Shown in pieces: positions 34,617 to 42,847 of a DNA stretch of 64,000 bases. The notes under the pieces are model-generated. The model searched no databases. It was not told the DNA's origin and saw only the letters and a program-made list of their open reading frames with translations. This stretch comes from Flagellimonas profundi. Lineage in GTDB: Bacteria > Bacteroidota > Bacteroidia > Flavobacteriales > Flavobacteriaceae. The position numbers and the translations under genes were made by a program. The stretch lies in the NCBI RefSeq assembly GCF_017313275.1, contig NZ_JAFLNM010000004.1, positions 246,291 to 310,290 on the forward strand. The letters are read 5' to 3'. The first letter of the stretch is position 1. Every line of letters begins with the position of its first letter.

Positions 34617-36785
34617 TCAGTACTTCTCACCTGGCGAATAGGTAACTTCCGCACGTTTTAGCACGTCTTCTTTGTAATAGGCCGCATCTTTAAACTCCTT
34701 ATCGGCATAGCGTTGTGCCTGATCATTGAAATGTGGCGACTCGGGATCTCCACTTTGACCTCCTGCCAGCATTGTTTTGGCTTTTACCCTATCCCCAAAC
34801 TCCACAGCAGCTACAAAACTGTTACCACGAGTACCATAAATCTTTTTAGTATTGTTGTTGTAACGAGCTCCGTAAGCGGCTAAAGCTCCCCAACGACCAC
34901 TGGCAAAGCCAATGGGAATACTAGGTTTGTCATCATCAAAAGCCTGGCGAATATCTCCATTAAGACGTTGGTAACGGTTGACCTCGCCCCATGGCATTTT
35001 CCAAGTACCAAAATCAGACTCCAAAATATCCAAAGTTTCTTTTAGGAAATCAAGTTTCTTTTGATTGTCCCATGCATTTCCCCAATATGCCACCCATTGC
35101 ATGGAGTACATGCCTTCAGGTCTTTCAGCTTTGGAGTAACAGAGCGTACCGTAATAATGCGCCAAAGTCATGGCAATGGATTCCTTGGAAGTTTTAAAAT
35201 CCCAATCACGTAATACATCAATAGCTTCAGTTAATTCTGGATCTGGGTTTGCATAGTACGCTTTTACCAACCCAGGAATCAATGCCTCAAAAGCTGGCAA
35301 ATAAGGATCGTGTGCCATTTCAATGAGTCCGTCCAAAGTATATCCGCTTCTGTCGGTCAACAGTTCAATGGCATGGATACCCCTAAAGTTTTCTTGATCT
35401 CTTGACATGTAATTGGGGTAATCATCACGTTTTGGACTAAACTCAAGTGCCGAGGTATACGGTGTAGAATTACAATTTTGAATCCAACCATTTTCTGGAT
35501 TCAGCACCAAAATATTTTCATCCACGGTATGCAGTCCTTGCCAATCGGTTTTGGGATTGCTGCCATCCACGGGCTCGGTATAATCAAAATTGGTATCCCG
35601 TTTGGGCACAAAATTACCATGGAAATAGGCGATATTCCCTTCGGCGTCGGCATAAACGGTATTGTTGGATGAATTCGTTCGGATATCCATCATCTTTCTA
35701 AAACCATCATAGCCATCCTGTTTGGTACGGATGTAGGATTGCTCCAACGCCTTAACGGGTTCCCACATCATGGCAGATGCCGTCCATTGATCATCCACTT
35801 GATGGGTGATCGGTCCGTGGTGCGTTCGGTACATCGGGAAGGTTTTCTCTTTCATACGCTCCCCTTCCTTGTATTTCAAGGTGACCGAACTGGAATCTAC
35901 CGGCCGTAATTCCTCTCCATACTGATAAAATAGTTTCCCATCATTCTTAACGATGGTTTCCTTAAACTCATCCATCACATCGGTATAGGTCGATGTATGC
36001 ATCCATCCGGTTTTTTCATTAAAACCTTGATATACAAAAAATTGCCCCCAAGTTACAGCGCCATAGGCATTCAGTCCTTCTTCGCTCACTACGTGAACCT
36101 CACCCCTAAAATAAAACGAGGTATGTGGATTGATCAAGAGCATCGCATTTCCAGATTCCGTCAAGTCTCCGGAAATGGCAATTCCATTGGAACCTTGTGG
36201 TTCTTCCATTTCTTCCTCTTTTTTGAGTTGAAGCGCTTCCATCTCGGGCAATTCCATACCACTTTCGTAAAAACTTTTTATTTTCCTGGTGGATATACGT
36301 TCAATGTCTCCTCCGATAGACCCTTCGCTAAAATACATTGGCATCCAAGGTTCAAAACGGGTCAACAATTTTGGTGTTACTTCGGGATGGGTATGCAAGT
36401 AGTAATTGATTCCATCAGCAAATGCATCACAAAGCTCTTTTAGCCACTCAGGACTGTTTTCATAATTGGCCTTGGCTTCTTCTTCTGTCATAAAAAGATT
36501 TGCACGTAGGTCACTGTACAATGCCTCCTGGCCTTCAACTTCGGCCAAACGTCCTGTAGCCCAAATATAATTGCGCTCTACCCTGTTAAAATCATCCTCG
36601 CACTGGGCATAAAGCAATCCAAACACAGCATCGGCATCCGTTTTACCATAAATGTGGGGTACACCAAAATCATCTCGAATTATAGTGATGTTTTCAGCTT
36701 GTGCTTCCCATTGTTCCACCTCGGTCTGTGGTTTTTCGGAACAGGAAATAAACAAAAAGAGGGCTGCAAGGAATGTAATTCTCAT
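34617..36785 (-). CDS. Penicillin acylase family lipoprotein (Ntn hydrolase)
   Basis: 722 aa from the ATG at 36785, chosen because it gives a lipoprotein signal FLFISC (Cys15). Family features: IRDDFGVPHIYG at 36-47, AFADGINYYL, then EPQGSNGIAISGD (195-207), where autoproteolysis before Ser199 would generate the catalytic N-terminal serine of the beta chain. Downstream the beta chain has MLLINPHTSF, GWMHTSTYTD and FLVP-like loops, and ends in the typical AGGQSGDPESPHFNDQ motif. Enzymes of this family cleave amide bonds of beta-lactams, acyl-homoserine lactones or other N-acyl compounds; the substrate is not predictable here. It ends 51 bp from the TPM gene upstream and is likely co-transcribed with it. 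Confidence 0.9.
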   Translation of the reverse strand: MRITFLAALFLFISCSEKPQTEVEQWEAQAENITIIRDDFGVPHIYGKTDADAVFGLLYAQCEDDFNRVERNYIWATGRLAEVEGQEALYSDLRANLFMTEEEAKANYENSPEWLKELCDAFADGINYYLHTHPEVTPKLLTRFEPWMPMYFSEGSIGGDIERISTRKIKSFYESGMELPEMEALQLKKEEEMEEPQGSNGIAISGDLTESGNAMLLINPHTSFYFRGEVHVVSEEGLNAYGAVTWGQFFVYQGFNEKTGWMHTSTYTDVMDEFKETIVKNDGKLFYQYGEELRPVDSSSVTLKYKEGERMKEKTFPMYRTHHGPITHQVDDQWTASAMMWEPVKALEQSYIRTKQDGYDGFRKMMDIRTNSSNNTVYADAEGNIAYFHGNFVPKRDTNFDYTEPVDGSNPKTDWQGLHTVDENILVLNPENGWIQNCNSTPYTSALEFSPKRDDYPNYMSRDQENFRGIHAIELLTDRSGYTLDGLIEMAHDPYLPAFEALIPGLVKAYYANPDPELTEAIDVLRDWDFKTSKESIAMTLAHYYGTLCYSKAERPEGMYSMQWVAYWGNAWDNQKKLDFLKETLDILESDFGTWKMPWGEVNRYQRLNGDIRQAFDDDKPSIPIGFASGRWGALAAYGARYNNNTKKIYGTRGNSFVAAVEFGDRVKAKTMLAGGQSGDPESPHFNDQAQRYADKEFKDAAYYKEDVLKRAEVTYSPGEKY

Positions 36786-36836
36786 TTCGGGGATCAGTTT
36801 AGTTTGTTTGGTGAAAATACGGGAAATCCGAAACAA

Positions 36837-37874
36837 TTACCAACTTCCGCTTGCACCTCCTCCGCCAGAACTGCCCCCACCACCGGAAAAACTACTGGAA
36901 GAACCGCTACTGGAACCAGAACCAAAAGAATGTGTGCCCGATGAGGAGAAGGTTTTCTCCATGTAGGTCTTGTCGGATTTAAAAAACGATAGCTTGAAAT
37001 CGTCATTACCTTTTTTACGGATTTTTAATATTGCCAAGATTATTGTGATCGCAATGAATGCAACAATCACGAATAATACCCAAGTAAAATCTTTGGACAG
37101 TCCAAACAATATATCATCATATTCGAGCAACATTGCCATAAAAAACAATGGCATGCCCATAAAAACCAATCCAAAAATCAAAGGAAACATGGAAAATGCC
37201 GCCATAAACACTCCTCGGATCACTGCCAGTTTCCCAATGAAAATGCCTCGTATTATCTCGATCAACGTGGAATACCCCTTATAAAAAACAAATCCTCCTG
37301 CTGTAATGAACACCATTAAAAAAAGGCCAAAGACCCCTAAAAGCCACCAGGGCATTTCAGCTTCGGCCTTTATCTCTGCATTGAACTCTTCCAGTGCATC
37401 GGGATTGTTTAAAAATTCAATGATTTGGTTCGTGGCAGCGTCCAACCCTCCAAAGTAATCCTCCTCTTTGAACCTGGGAATCATTGTATTTCGAATAATA
37501 CGTGAAGCCACAGCATCGGTAATATAGGGTTCCAGACCGTAACCGACTTCAATTCGGACTTCCCTATCCAACTTTGAGAAAAGAATTAGGATTCCGTTAT
37601 CCTCGCCTTCTTGTCCCAGTCTGTTTTGATTGAATACCTCTAAGGCGTACTGCTCAATGGTCTCATCCCCCAACTCATCAATGGTCAAAATCACTAATTG
37701 ATTGGTAGTCTTTGATTCAAATTGGTACAGTTTGTTACGAAGTTCGTCAAGCTGTTGCCGTGTAAAAATCTGGGCATTGTCGGTGACTATCTCCGTTAGT
37801 TTGGGATACTCTTGTTGTGCCGCACACAAAGAGCATATCAAAAACAAAAAACCGAACCATCCAAATTTTAACAT
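36837..37874 (-). CDS. TPM-domain (YgcG-like) membrane protein with Gly/Ser-rich tail
   Basis: 345 aa. Signal peptide ends near CAAQQ (residue 19). Residues about 25-150 are a TPM domain (LTEIVTDNAQIFTRQQLDEL, TIEQYALEVFNQNRLGQE, DNGILILFSKLDREVRIEVG, YGLEPYITDAVASRII). Hydrophobic segments at about 178-200, 215-250 and 264-286 follow, then a low-complexity Ser/Gly tail (GGGGSSGGGGASGSW end). This is the usual YgcG/TPM_phosphatase layout; in the family the domain has been linked to phosphatase activity or photosystem repair, and the tail is typical. Role here unknown. It precedes the penicillin acylase gene on the minus strand. Confidence 0.88.
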   Translation of the reverse strand: MLKFGWFGFLFLICSLCAAQQEYPKLTEIVTDNAQIFTRQQLDELRNKLYQFESKTTNQLVILTIDELGDETIEQYALEVFNQNRLGQEGEDNGILILFSKLDREVRIEVGYGLEPYITDAVASRIIRNTMIPRFKEEDYFGGLDAATNQIIEFLNNPDALEEFNAEIKAEAEMPWWLLGVFGLFLMVFITAGGFVFYKGYSTLIEIIRGIFIGKLAVIRGVFMAAFSMFPLIFGLVFMGMPLFFMAMLLEYDDILFGLSKDFTWVLFVIVAFIAITIILAILKIRKKGNDDFKLSFFKSDKTYMEKTFSSSGTHSFGSGSSSGSSSSFSGGGGSSGGGGASGSW

Positions 37875-37994
37875 AGCTGTTTGTATAATTCAAGCACTTA
37901 AATATAGTGTTTGTAATTTTTCCGTACTCAAAACCAACCGATTCGGCATCCTTTTTAATTTGCCGTAACTTGCAGTTTCTTTCTAAAAATTGTT

Positions 37995-39731
37995 ATGCCC
38001 AATAAAAAAGTAAGCATCCTTACCGCATTTAAAACCATTATTTGGCCCAAACGGAAACTCGTTTTTCTAGGCCTTTTGTTGATTGCCATCAGTAAAGCAG
38101 CCAGTTTTGTTGCACCCATTGCCTCCAAATATCTTATTGATGATGTTATCGTAAAAAAGGATGTGGACATGCTCAAATATTTGGTCGCTGGCGTGATGTT
38201 GGCTATTCTTGTACAGTCCGTAACCTCGTTCTTGTTGACCAAAATTTTAAGCGTTCAGGCTCAATACCTGATCTCTGAACTACGGGCACAGGTACAGAAA
38301 AAAGTATTGGCATTGCCCGTTCGATTTTTTGACAATGCCAAATCAGGAGCCTTGGTATCCCGGATCATGTCGGATGTTGAAGGCGTCCGAAACCTCATCG
38401 GGACAGGCTTGGTGCAATTGGTGGGCGGTGTCATTACTGCTGTGGTTTCCTTGATATTGTTGATGGAGATCAGCGTATTTATGACACTTTTTACTTTTAT
38501 CCCTTTGACCATATTTGCAATCATCGCACTCAAAGCCTTTAAAATCATCCGCCCCATATTCAGGAATCGGGGCAAAATAAACGCGGAGGTCAAAGGTAGA
38601 TTGACGGAAACATTGGGCGGCATACGCGTAATCAAGGGGTTCAATGCCGAAAAGCAGGAGGAAGAAGTTTTCGAAACAGGGGTGGAGCGTCTGTACCAAA
38701 ACGTAAAAAAGAGTTTGACCACCACCGCTTTTATGACGAGTTCCTCCACCTTTTTGCTGGGTGTGGCTACTACCAGCGTAATGGGTTTCGGTGGTTACAA
38801 AATTATCCACGACACCCTTACCGTGGGTGAATTCGTGGAATTTACGGTGTTATTGGGACTTATGATCGCGCCCATTGTGCAAATGAGCAGCGTGGGAAGC
38901 CAATTGACCGAGGCTTTGGCCGGCCTCGACCGTACTGAGGAATTAATGAACTTGGAAGAAGAATCCGATGAGGAAAACCGAAACATTGTTTTGGACAAAG
39001 TTATTGGGCAAATGTCGTTTTCCGATGTCTGTTTTTCCTATGAAGAAGACAAAGAAGTTTTGCACAACATCAGTTTTGATGTAGAACCTGGCCAGGTTAT
39101 CGCTTTGGTAGGCAGTTCTGGTTCTGGAAAGTCCACCATTGCAGGACTGGCCGCCAGTTTTTTAAACCCTGACTCGGGTACCATCACCATTGATGGACAA
39201 GACCTTGCCAAAGTAAATTTGAACAGTTTCAGACAATATTTAGGTGTTGTACTGCAAGATGATTTTTTGTTTGAGGGCACCATTCGTGAAAATATACTTT
39301 TCCCGAGGCCCAATGCCAGTGAAGAAAAATTATTGGAAGCAGTGCAAGCTGCGTATGTGGATGAATTCACGGATCGTTTTGATAAAGGATTGGATACACT
39401 GATAGGGGAACGTGGTGTTAAACTTTCTGGTGGTCAGCGACAACGTATTGCCATTGCCCGGGCGATTTTGGCCGATCCAAAAATTTTGATTTTGGACGAG
39501 GCCACCTCCAGTTTGGATACTGAATCCGAAGCCCTTATCCAGAAAAGTTTGGGGGAGCTTACCAAAGGCAGGACCACATTTGTAATCGCTCACCGATTGA
39601 GCACCATCCGTAAGGCCGACCAAATTCTTGTGATTGAAAACGGCCATATCTTGGAACAGGGCACTCACGAAAAATTGATAGCTTCAGAAGGAAGATATTA
39701 CAACCTGTTTACCTATCAGGCAAGAATCTAA
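37995..39731 (+). CDS. ABC exporter, fused permease and ATPase (MsbA/LmrA type)
   Basis: 578 aa, one half-transporter that should act as homodimer. The first ~310 residues carry six TM helices; the nucleotide-binding domain follows with Walker A GSSGSGKST (about 372-380), Q-loop VVLQDDFLFEG, signature LSGGQRQR (about 477-484), Walker B ILILDEATS and H-loop IAHRLST. Such exporters flip lipids, drugs or peptides outward. An MsbA role is possible but is not shown by the sequence. Stop codons interlock with the convergent ferredoxin gene at CTAA (39728-39731). Confidence 0.92.
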   Translation: MPNKKVSILTAFKTIIWPKRKLVFLGLLLIAISKAASFVAPIASKYLIDDVIVKKDVDMLKYLVAGVMLAILVQSVTSFLLTKILSVQAQYLISELRAQVQKKVLALPVRFFDNAKSGALVSRIMSDVEGVRNLIGTGLVQLVGGVITAVVSLILLMEISVFMTLFTFIPLTIFAIIALKAFKIIRPIFRNRGKINAEVKGRLTETLGGIRVIKGFNAEKQEEEVFETGVERLYQNVKKSLTTTAFMTSSSTFLLGVATTSVMGFGGYKIIHDTLTVGEFVEFTVLLGLMIAPIVQMSSVGSQLTEALAGLDRTEELMNLEEESDEENRNIVLDKVIGQMSFSDVCFSYEEDKEVLHNISFDVEPGQVIALVGSSGSGKSTIAGLAASFLNPDSGTITIDGQDLAKVNLNSFRQYLGVVLQDDFLFEGTIRENILFPRPNASEEKLLEAVQAAYVDEFTDRFDKGLDTLIGERGVKLSGGQRQRIAIARAILADPKILILDEATSSLDTESEALIQKSLGELTKGRTTFVIAHRLSTIRKADQILVIENGHILEQGTHEKLIASEGRYYNLFTYQARI

Positions 39732-40060
39732 GGTTCTTCGGGAGCCAATTCTACTTCCAGTCCGTCCAAATCCTCTGTCATATGGATTTGGCAACCCAGG
39801 CGACTGTTATCCTTTACGAAAAAGGCCTCGGCCAACATTGCTTCTTCATCATCCGACTTTTCAGGAAGTTGATGATCGGACTGCACATAGCATTGGCAGG
39901 ACGCGCACATCGCCATTCCGCCACAAATACCAATGGTCCCCTCCGGAGCAAGTTCGTAAGAACGTACTACCTCCATGAGGTTCATGTTCATGTCGGTTGG
40001 GGCATCTACTTCATGCGAAACGCCTTCTCGGTCGGTTATTTTTATTTTGATATCGCTCAT
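39728..40060 (-). CDS. [2Fe-2S] ferredoxin (adrenodoxin/Isc-Fdx type)
   Basis: 110 aa. The four cluster cysteines are C46, C52, C55 and C90 in the C-x5-C-x2-C...C pattern of plant/vertebrate-type ferredoxins (CGGMAMCASCQCYV, LGC). Length is normal. It carries electrons, most likely from the FAD reductase encoded 56 bp upstream on the same strand. With the NfuA-like and Mrp genes next to it, a function in Fe-S cluster assembly or repair is likely. Acidic C-terminus, no signal peptide: cytoplasmic. Confidence 0.93.
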   Translation of the reverse strand: MSDIKIKITDREGVSHEVDAPTDMNMNLMEVVRSYELAPEGTIGICGGMAMCASCQCYVQSDHQLPEKSDDEEAMLAEAFFVKDNSRLGCQIHMTEDLDGLEVELAPEEP

Positions 40061-40116
40061 ACCTATTCAAAAACTCCTAAACGAGTTTACTCAACGATTT
40101 AATTTTTGATTTATTC

Positions 40117-41175
40117 TTAGTCGATTGCCTTAACAACAGCTTTCGGCGCTTCTTTTTTGCTTCCATCAAACCCTGTTACGCCCCCAACGGTCGTATATTT
40201 CATCACATATTTTTTATCGGGGAAGATTTTTTGGTAGGCGCTTTGGCACATCAAAGTTGCTTCATGGAAACCGCAAAGAATCAATTTTAGCTTACCAGGA
40301 TAGGTATTGACATCTCCAATGGCATAGATTCCAGGAATGTTGGTCTGGTAATCGTAGGTATTGTCCACCTTAATGGCATTTTTCTCAATCTCCAGTCCCC
40401 AATCGGCAATAGGGCCCAATTTGGGCGACAATCCAAACAATGGGATAAAGTTATCGACCTCTACATCGGTTTCTTCGGAAGTGGAGGTGTTCTTAACGGT
40501 CAATTTCTCCAACTGGCTCTCCCCTTTCAAAGCAACCACCTCAGCAGGGGTTATCAAATTGATTTTACCCTCATTCTTGAGTTGCTGTACTTTCTCCACA
40601 GAATCCAAAGCTCCCCTAAATTCATTTCTACGGTGCACCAAGGTCACCTCCTTGGCAACATCGGCCAAAAAGATGGACCAATCCAAAGCGGAATCCCCGC
40701 CACCGGCAATCAAGACTTTTTTGTTCCTATAGATTTCTGGCTCTTTGATCATATAGGCCACTCCGTTGTCCTCATATTTTTCCAAATTCTCCAACAAGGG
40801 TTTTCTTGGCTCAAAACTGCCCAAACCACCTGCAATGGCAATCACGGGAGCATGATGTTTGGTGCCTTTGTTGGTGGTAACGATAAAAGTTCCATCATCC
40901 AATTTTTCAATGGTCTCGGCACGTTCTCCCAAGGTAAATCCAGGCTGGAACGGTTTGATCTGTTCCATGAGGTTATCCACCAAATCGCCCGCCAATACTT
41001 CGGGGAATCCAGGAATATCGTAAATGGGTTTTTTTGGATATATCTCGGCACATTGACCGCCTGCTTGTGGCAATGCATCTATTAAATGGCATTTGAGTTG
41101 TAAAAGGCCTGCTTCAAAAACAGCAAAGAGACCCGTAGGTCCCGCTCCAATTATCAGAATATCTGTTTTGATCAT
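40117..41175 (-). CDS. FAD-dependent ferredoxin--NADP(+) reductase, type 2 (thioredoxin-reductase-like)
   Basis: 352 aa. N-terminal FAD-binding motif ILIIGAGPTGLFAVFEAG; PGFPEVLAGDLVDNL; second dinucleotide motif VLIAGGGDSALDW for NAD(P)H; GIYAIGDVNTYPGKLKLI near the C-terminus contacts FAD. The redox-active CxxC of true thioredoxin reductases is absent, and length and C-terminal extension match YumC/type-2 FNR. It should move electrons between NADPH and the ferredoxin encoded just downstream, supporting the pairing. Second in a redox/Fe-S group of four genes on this strand. Confidence 0.9.
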   Translation of the reverse strand: MIKTDILIIGAGPTGLFAVFEAGLLQLKCHLIDALPQAGGQCAEIYPKKPIYDIPGFPEVLAGDLVDNLMEQIKPFQPGFTLGERAETIEKLDDGTFIVTTNKGTKHHAPVIAIAGGLGSFEPRKPLLENLEKYEDNGVAYMIKEPEIYRNKKVLIAGGGDSALDWSIFLADVAKEVTLVHRRNEFRGALDSVEKVQQLKNEGKINLITPAEVVALKGESQLEKLTVKNTSTSEETDVEVDNFIPLFGLSPKLGPIADWGLEIEKNAIKVDNTYDYQTNIPGIYAIGDVNTYPGKLKLILCGFHEATLMCQSAYQKIFPDKKYVMKYTTVGGVTGFDGSKKEAPKAVVKAID

Positions 41176-41236
41176 ATATCAGAAATTTTGGCACGCAACT
41201 TACTGCTTGCCCAGATAAGTTCAAGATTTTTATCAG

Positions 41237-41488
41237 TTAGGAGATATTGACGACTTCTTCTATTTGAGGTGCGTACTTCTTAATGGTCATTTCCACACCA
41301 CTCTTCAAAGTCATTTGATTTACACTGCACCCAATACAGTTACCTTCCAAACGTACTTTTACCGTATTTTCCTCGATGGATATCAAGGTAATGTCTCCTC
41401 CGTCGCTTTGCAAAAACGGGCGTATTTCTTCCAACGCCTTTTCTACATTGCTCCTTGTTTCTTCTGATGTCATTGTTGTCATGCTCAT
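41237..41488 (-). CDS. NifU C-terminal-domain protein (NfuA-like Fe-S scaffold)
   Basis: 83 aa; the whole protein is one NifU C-terminal domain. VEKALEEIRPFLQSDGGDI and the cluster-binding LEGNCIGCSVNQMT with C51-x2-C54 are diagnostic. Two such subunits usually share a [4Fe-4S] cluster and pass it to client proteins. The start overlaps the stop of the upstream mrp-like gene by 4 bp (ATGA), which indicates translational coupling. It lacks the degenerate A-type domain found in E. coli NfuA, as is common for short Nfu proteins. Confidence 0.93.
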   Translation of the reverse strand: MSMTTMTSEETRSNVEKALEEIRPFLQSDGGDITLISIEENTVKVRLEGNCIGCSVNQMTLKSGVEMTIKKYAPQIEEVVNIS

Positions 41489-42624
41489 TTCTTTTTAACA
41501 GCGGAACAACCAGCCATTGTTGTAATTTTTATTGCTTCGGTCGGGGGAAGATCTGTATTTCTTCTGACCAACTCCTGGACCACATTTTTAGTAAGCTCTT
41601 CAAAAGCCTCCTCGGTAGGGGTCGCTGTCTGCAGAGCAGCCGGTCTTCCTACATCACCTGCCTCCCTGATGCTCTGCACCAAAGGAATTTGTCCCAAAAA
41701 TGGCACTTCCAGGTCTTCGGACAGATTTCTTGCTCCGTTCTCACCGAAAATATAATACTTGTTGTCGGGTAACTCCGCAGGTGTAAAATACGCCATATTC
41801 TCCACGATTCCCAATACGGGCACGTTAATGGCTTCTTGCTGGAACATCGCAACTCCTTTTCTGGCATCGGCCAAAGCGATTTCCTGAGGGGTACTTACCA
41901 CTACAGCACCTGTTACGGGCAGGGATTGCATAATGCTCAAATGGATATCACCTGTTCCTGGTGGCAAATCCAGCAAAAGAAAGTCCAATTCGCCCCAATG
42001 TGCATCAAAAATCATTTGGTTCAATGCTTTTGCTGCCATGGGCCCTCTCCAGATAACTGCTTGATTGGGTTCAGTAAAAAATCCTATGGAAAGTAACTTT
42101 ACCCCATAGTTTTCGATGGGTTTCATCTTGGCCTTGCCATCTACGTTAATGGACAATGGCTTTTCCGTGGCCACATCGAACATTATTGGCATGGAAGGAC
42201 CGTAAATGTCCGTATCCAAAAGCCCTACCTTAAAACCCATTTTGGCCAAGGTGACTGCCAAGTTCGCTGTTACTGTAGACTTACCCACGCCACCTTTACC
42301 GGAGGCAACAGCTATAATATTTTGAATTCCGGGAATCGGGTTCCCTTTTATTTGGTTCACTTTAGGTTTTTCGGGAGCATCAACCTTTAGGTTGACCTTT
42401 ATTTTGGCTTTCTCGTATACTTCTCTGTGAATACACTTCAATATCTCTACCTCGGTCTTCTTTTTGGCCTGAAGACTGGGGTTTTTGATGGTAACATCCA
42501 CTTCGACCTCATCACCGAAAACCTGAACATTGGTCACTGCACCGCTCTCTACCAAGTTTTGGCCTTCACCGGGTGCGGAAATTTTTTCCAATGCTTTAAG
42601 AATATCTGTCTTTTTCAACTTCAT
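41485..42624 (-). CDS. Mrp/NBP35-family P-loop ATPase (ApbC-like Fe-S carrier)
   Basis: 379 aa. Residues 1-90 are a MIP18/DUF59 domain (KTDILKALEKI, VQVFGDEVEVDVTIKNPS). The ATPase has a deviant Walker A VASGKGGVGKSTVTANLAV, GLLDTDIYGPSMP, and FLLLDLPPGTGD. The CxxC that in ApbC/NBP35 holds the bridging [4Fe-4S] cluster is not found after VENMAY: the segment reads FTPAELPDNKYYIFG, and only one Cys occurs near the C-terminus (MAGCSAVKKK). Either the cluster is held differently or this lineage's Mrp has another role. It heads the Fe-S gene group. Confidence 0.92.
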   Translation of the reverse strand: MKLKKTDILKALEKISAPGEGQNLVESGAVTNVQVFGDEVEVDVTIKNPSLQAKKKTEVEILKCIHREVYEKAKIKVNLKVDAPEKPKVNQIKGNPIPGIQNIIAVASGKGGVGKSTVTANLAVTLAKMGFKVGLLDTDIYGPSMPIMFDVATEKPLSINVDGKAKMKPIENYGVKLLSIGFFTEPNQAVIWRGPMAAKALNQMIFDAHWGELDFLLLDLPPGTGDIHLSIMQSLPVTGAVVVSTPQEIALADARKGVAMFQQEAINVPVLGIVENMAYFTPAELPDNKYYIFGENGARNLSEDLEVPFLGQIPLVQSIREAGDVGRPAALQTATPTEEAFEELTKNVVQELVRRNTDLPPTEAIKITTMAGCSAVKKK

Positions 42625-42669
42625 GAAACAATTTTTTTTAAACCAATTGTTTGAACTGGTTCTAAACTA

Positions 42670-42677
42670 CAAAGATA
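42670..42677 (-). promoter_or_regulatory. Candidate -7 element for the mrp-nfu group
   Basis: On the minus strand this reads TATCTTTG, an exact TAnnTTTG match, 46 bp upstream of the Mrp start. No clear TTG/TTTG was seen at the expected -33 spacing, so the call rests on one element and position. Confidence 0.4.
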
Positions 42678-42847
42678 CGGTGTTGGCGTTAGATTAAGAA
42701 GTTGTACTGCTGAATTTCAAAAAAATCACATATTCAATTGTGGGGAATGGAATAAATATCCCTATCGCACACAAAACCGAGGGATTATTGTGCTCTTTTT
42801 TTAAAAAAATGTAGATTAGAAGCTGCTATTTGAAATTATCAACCAAC

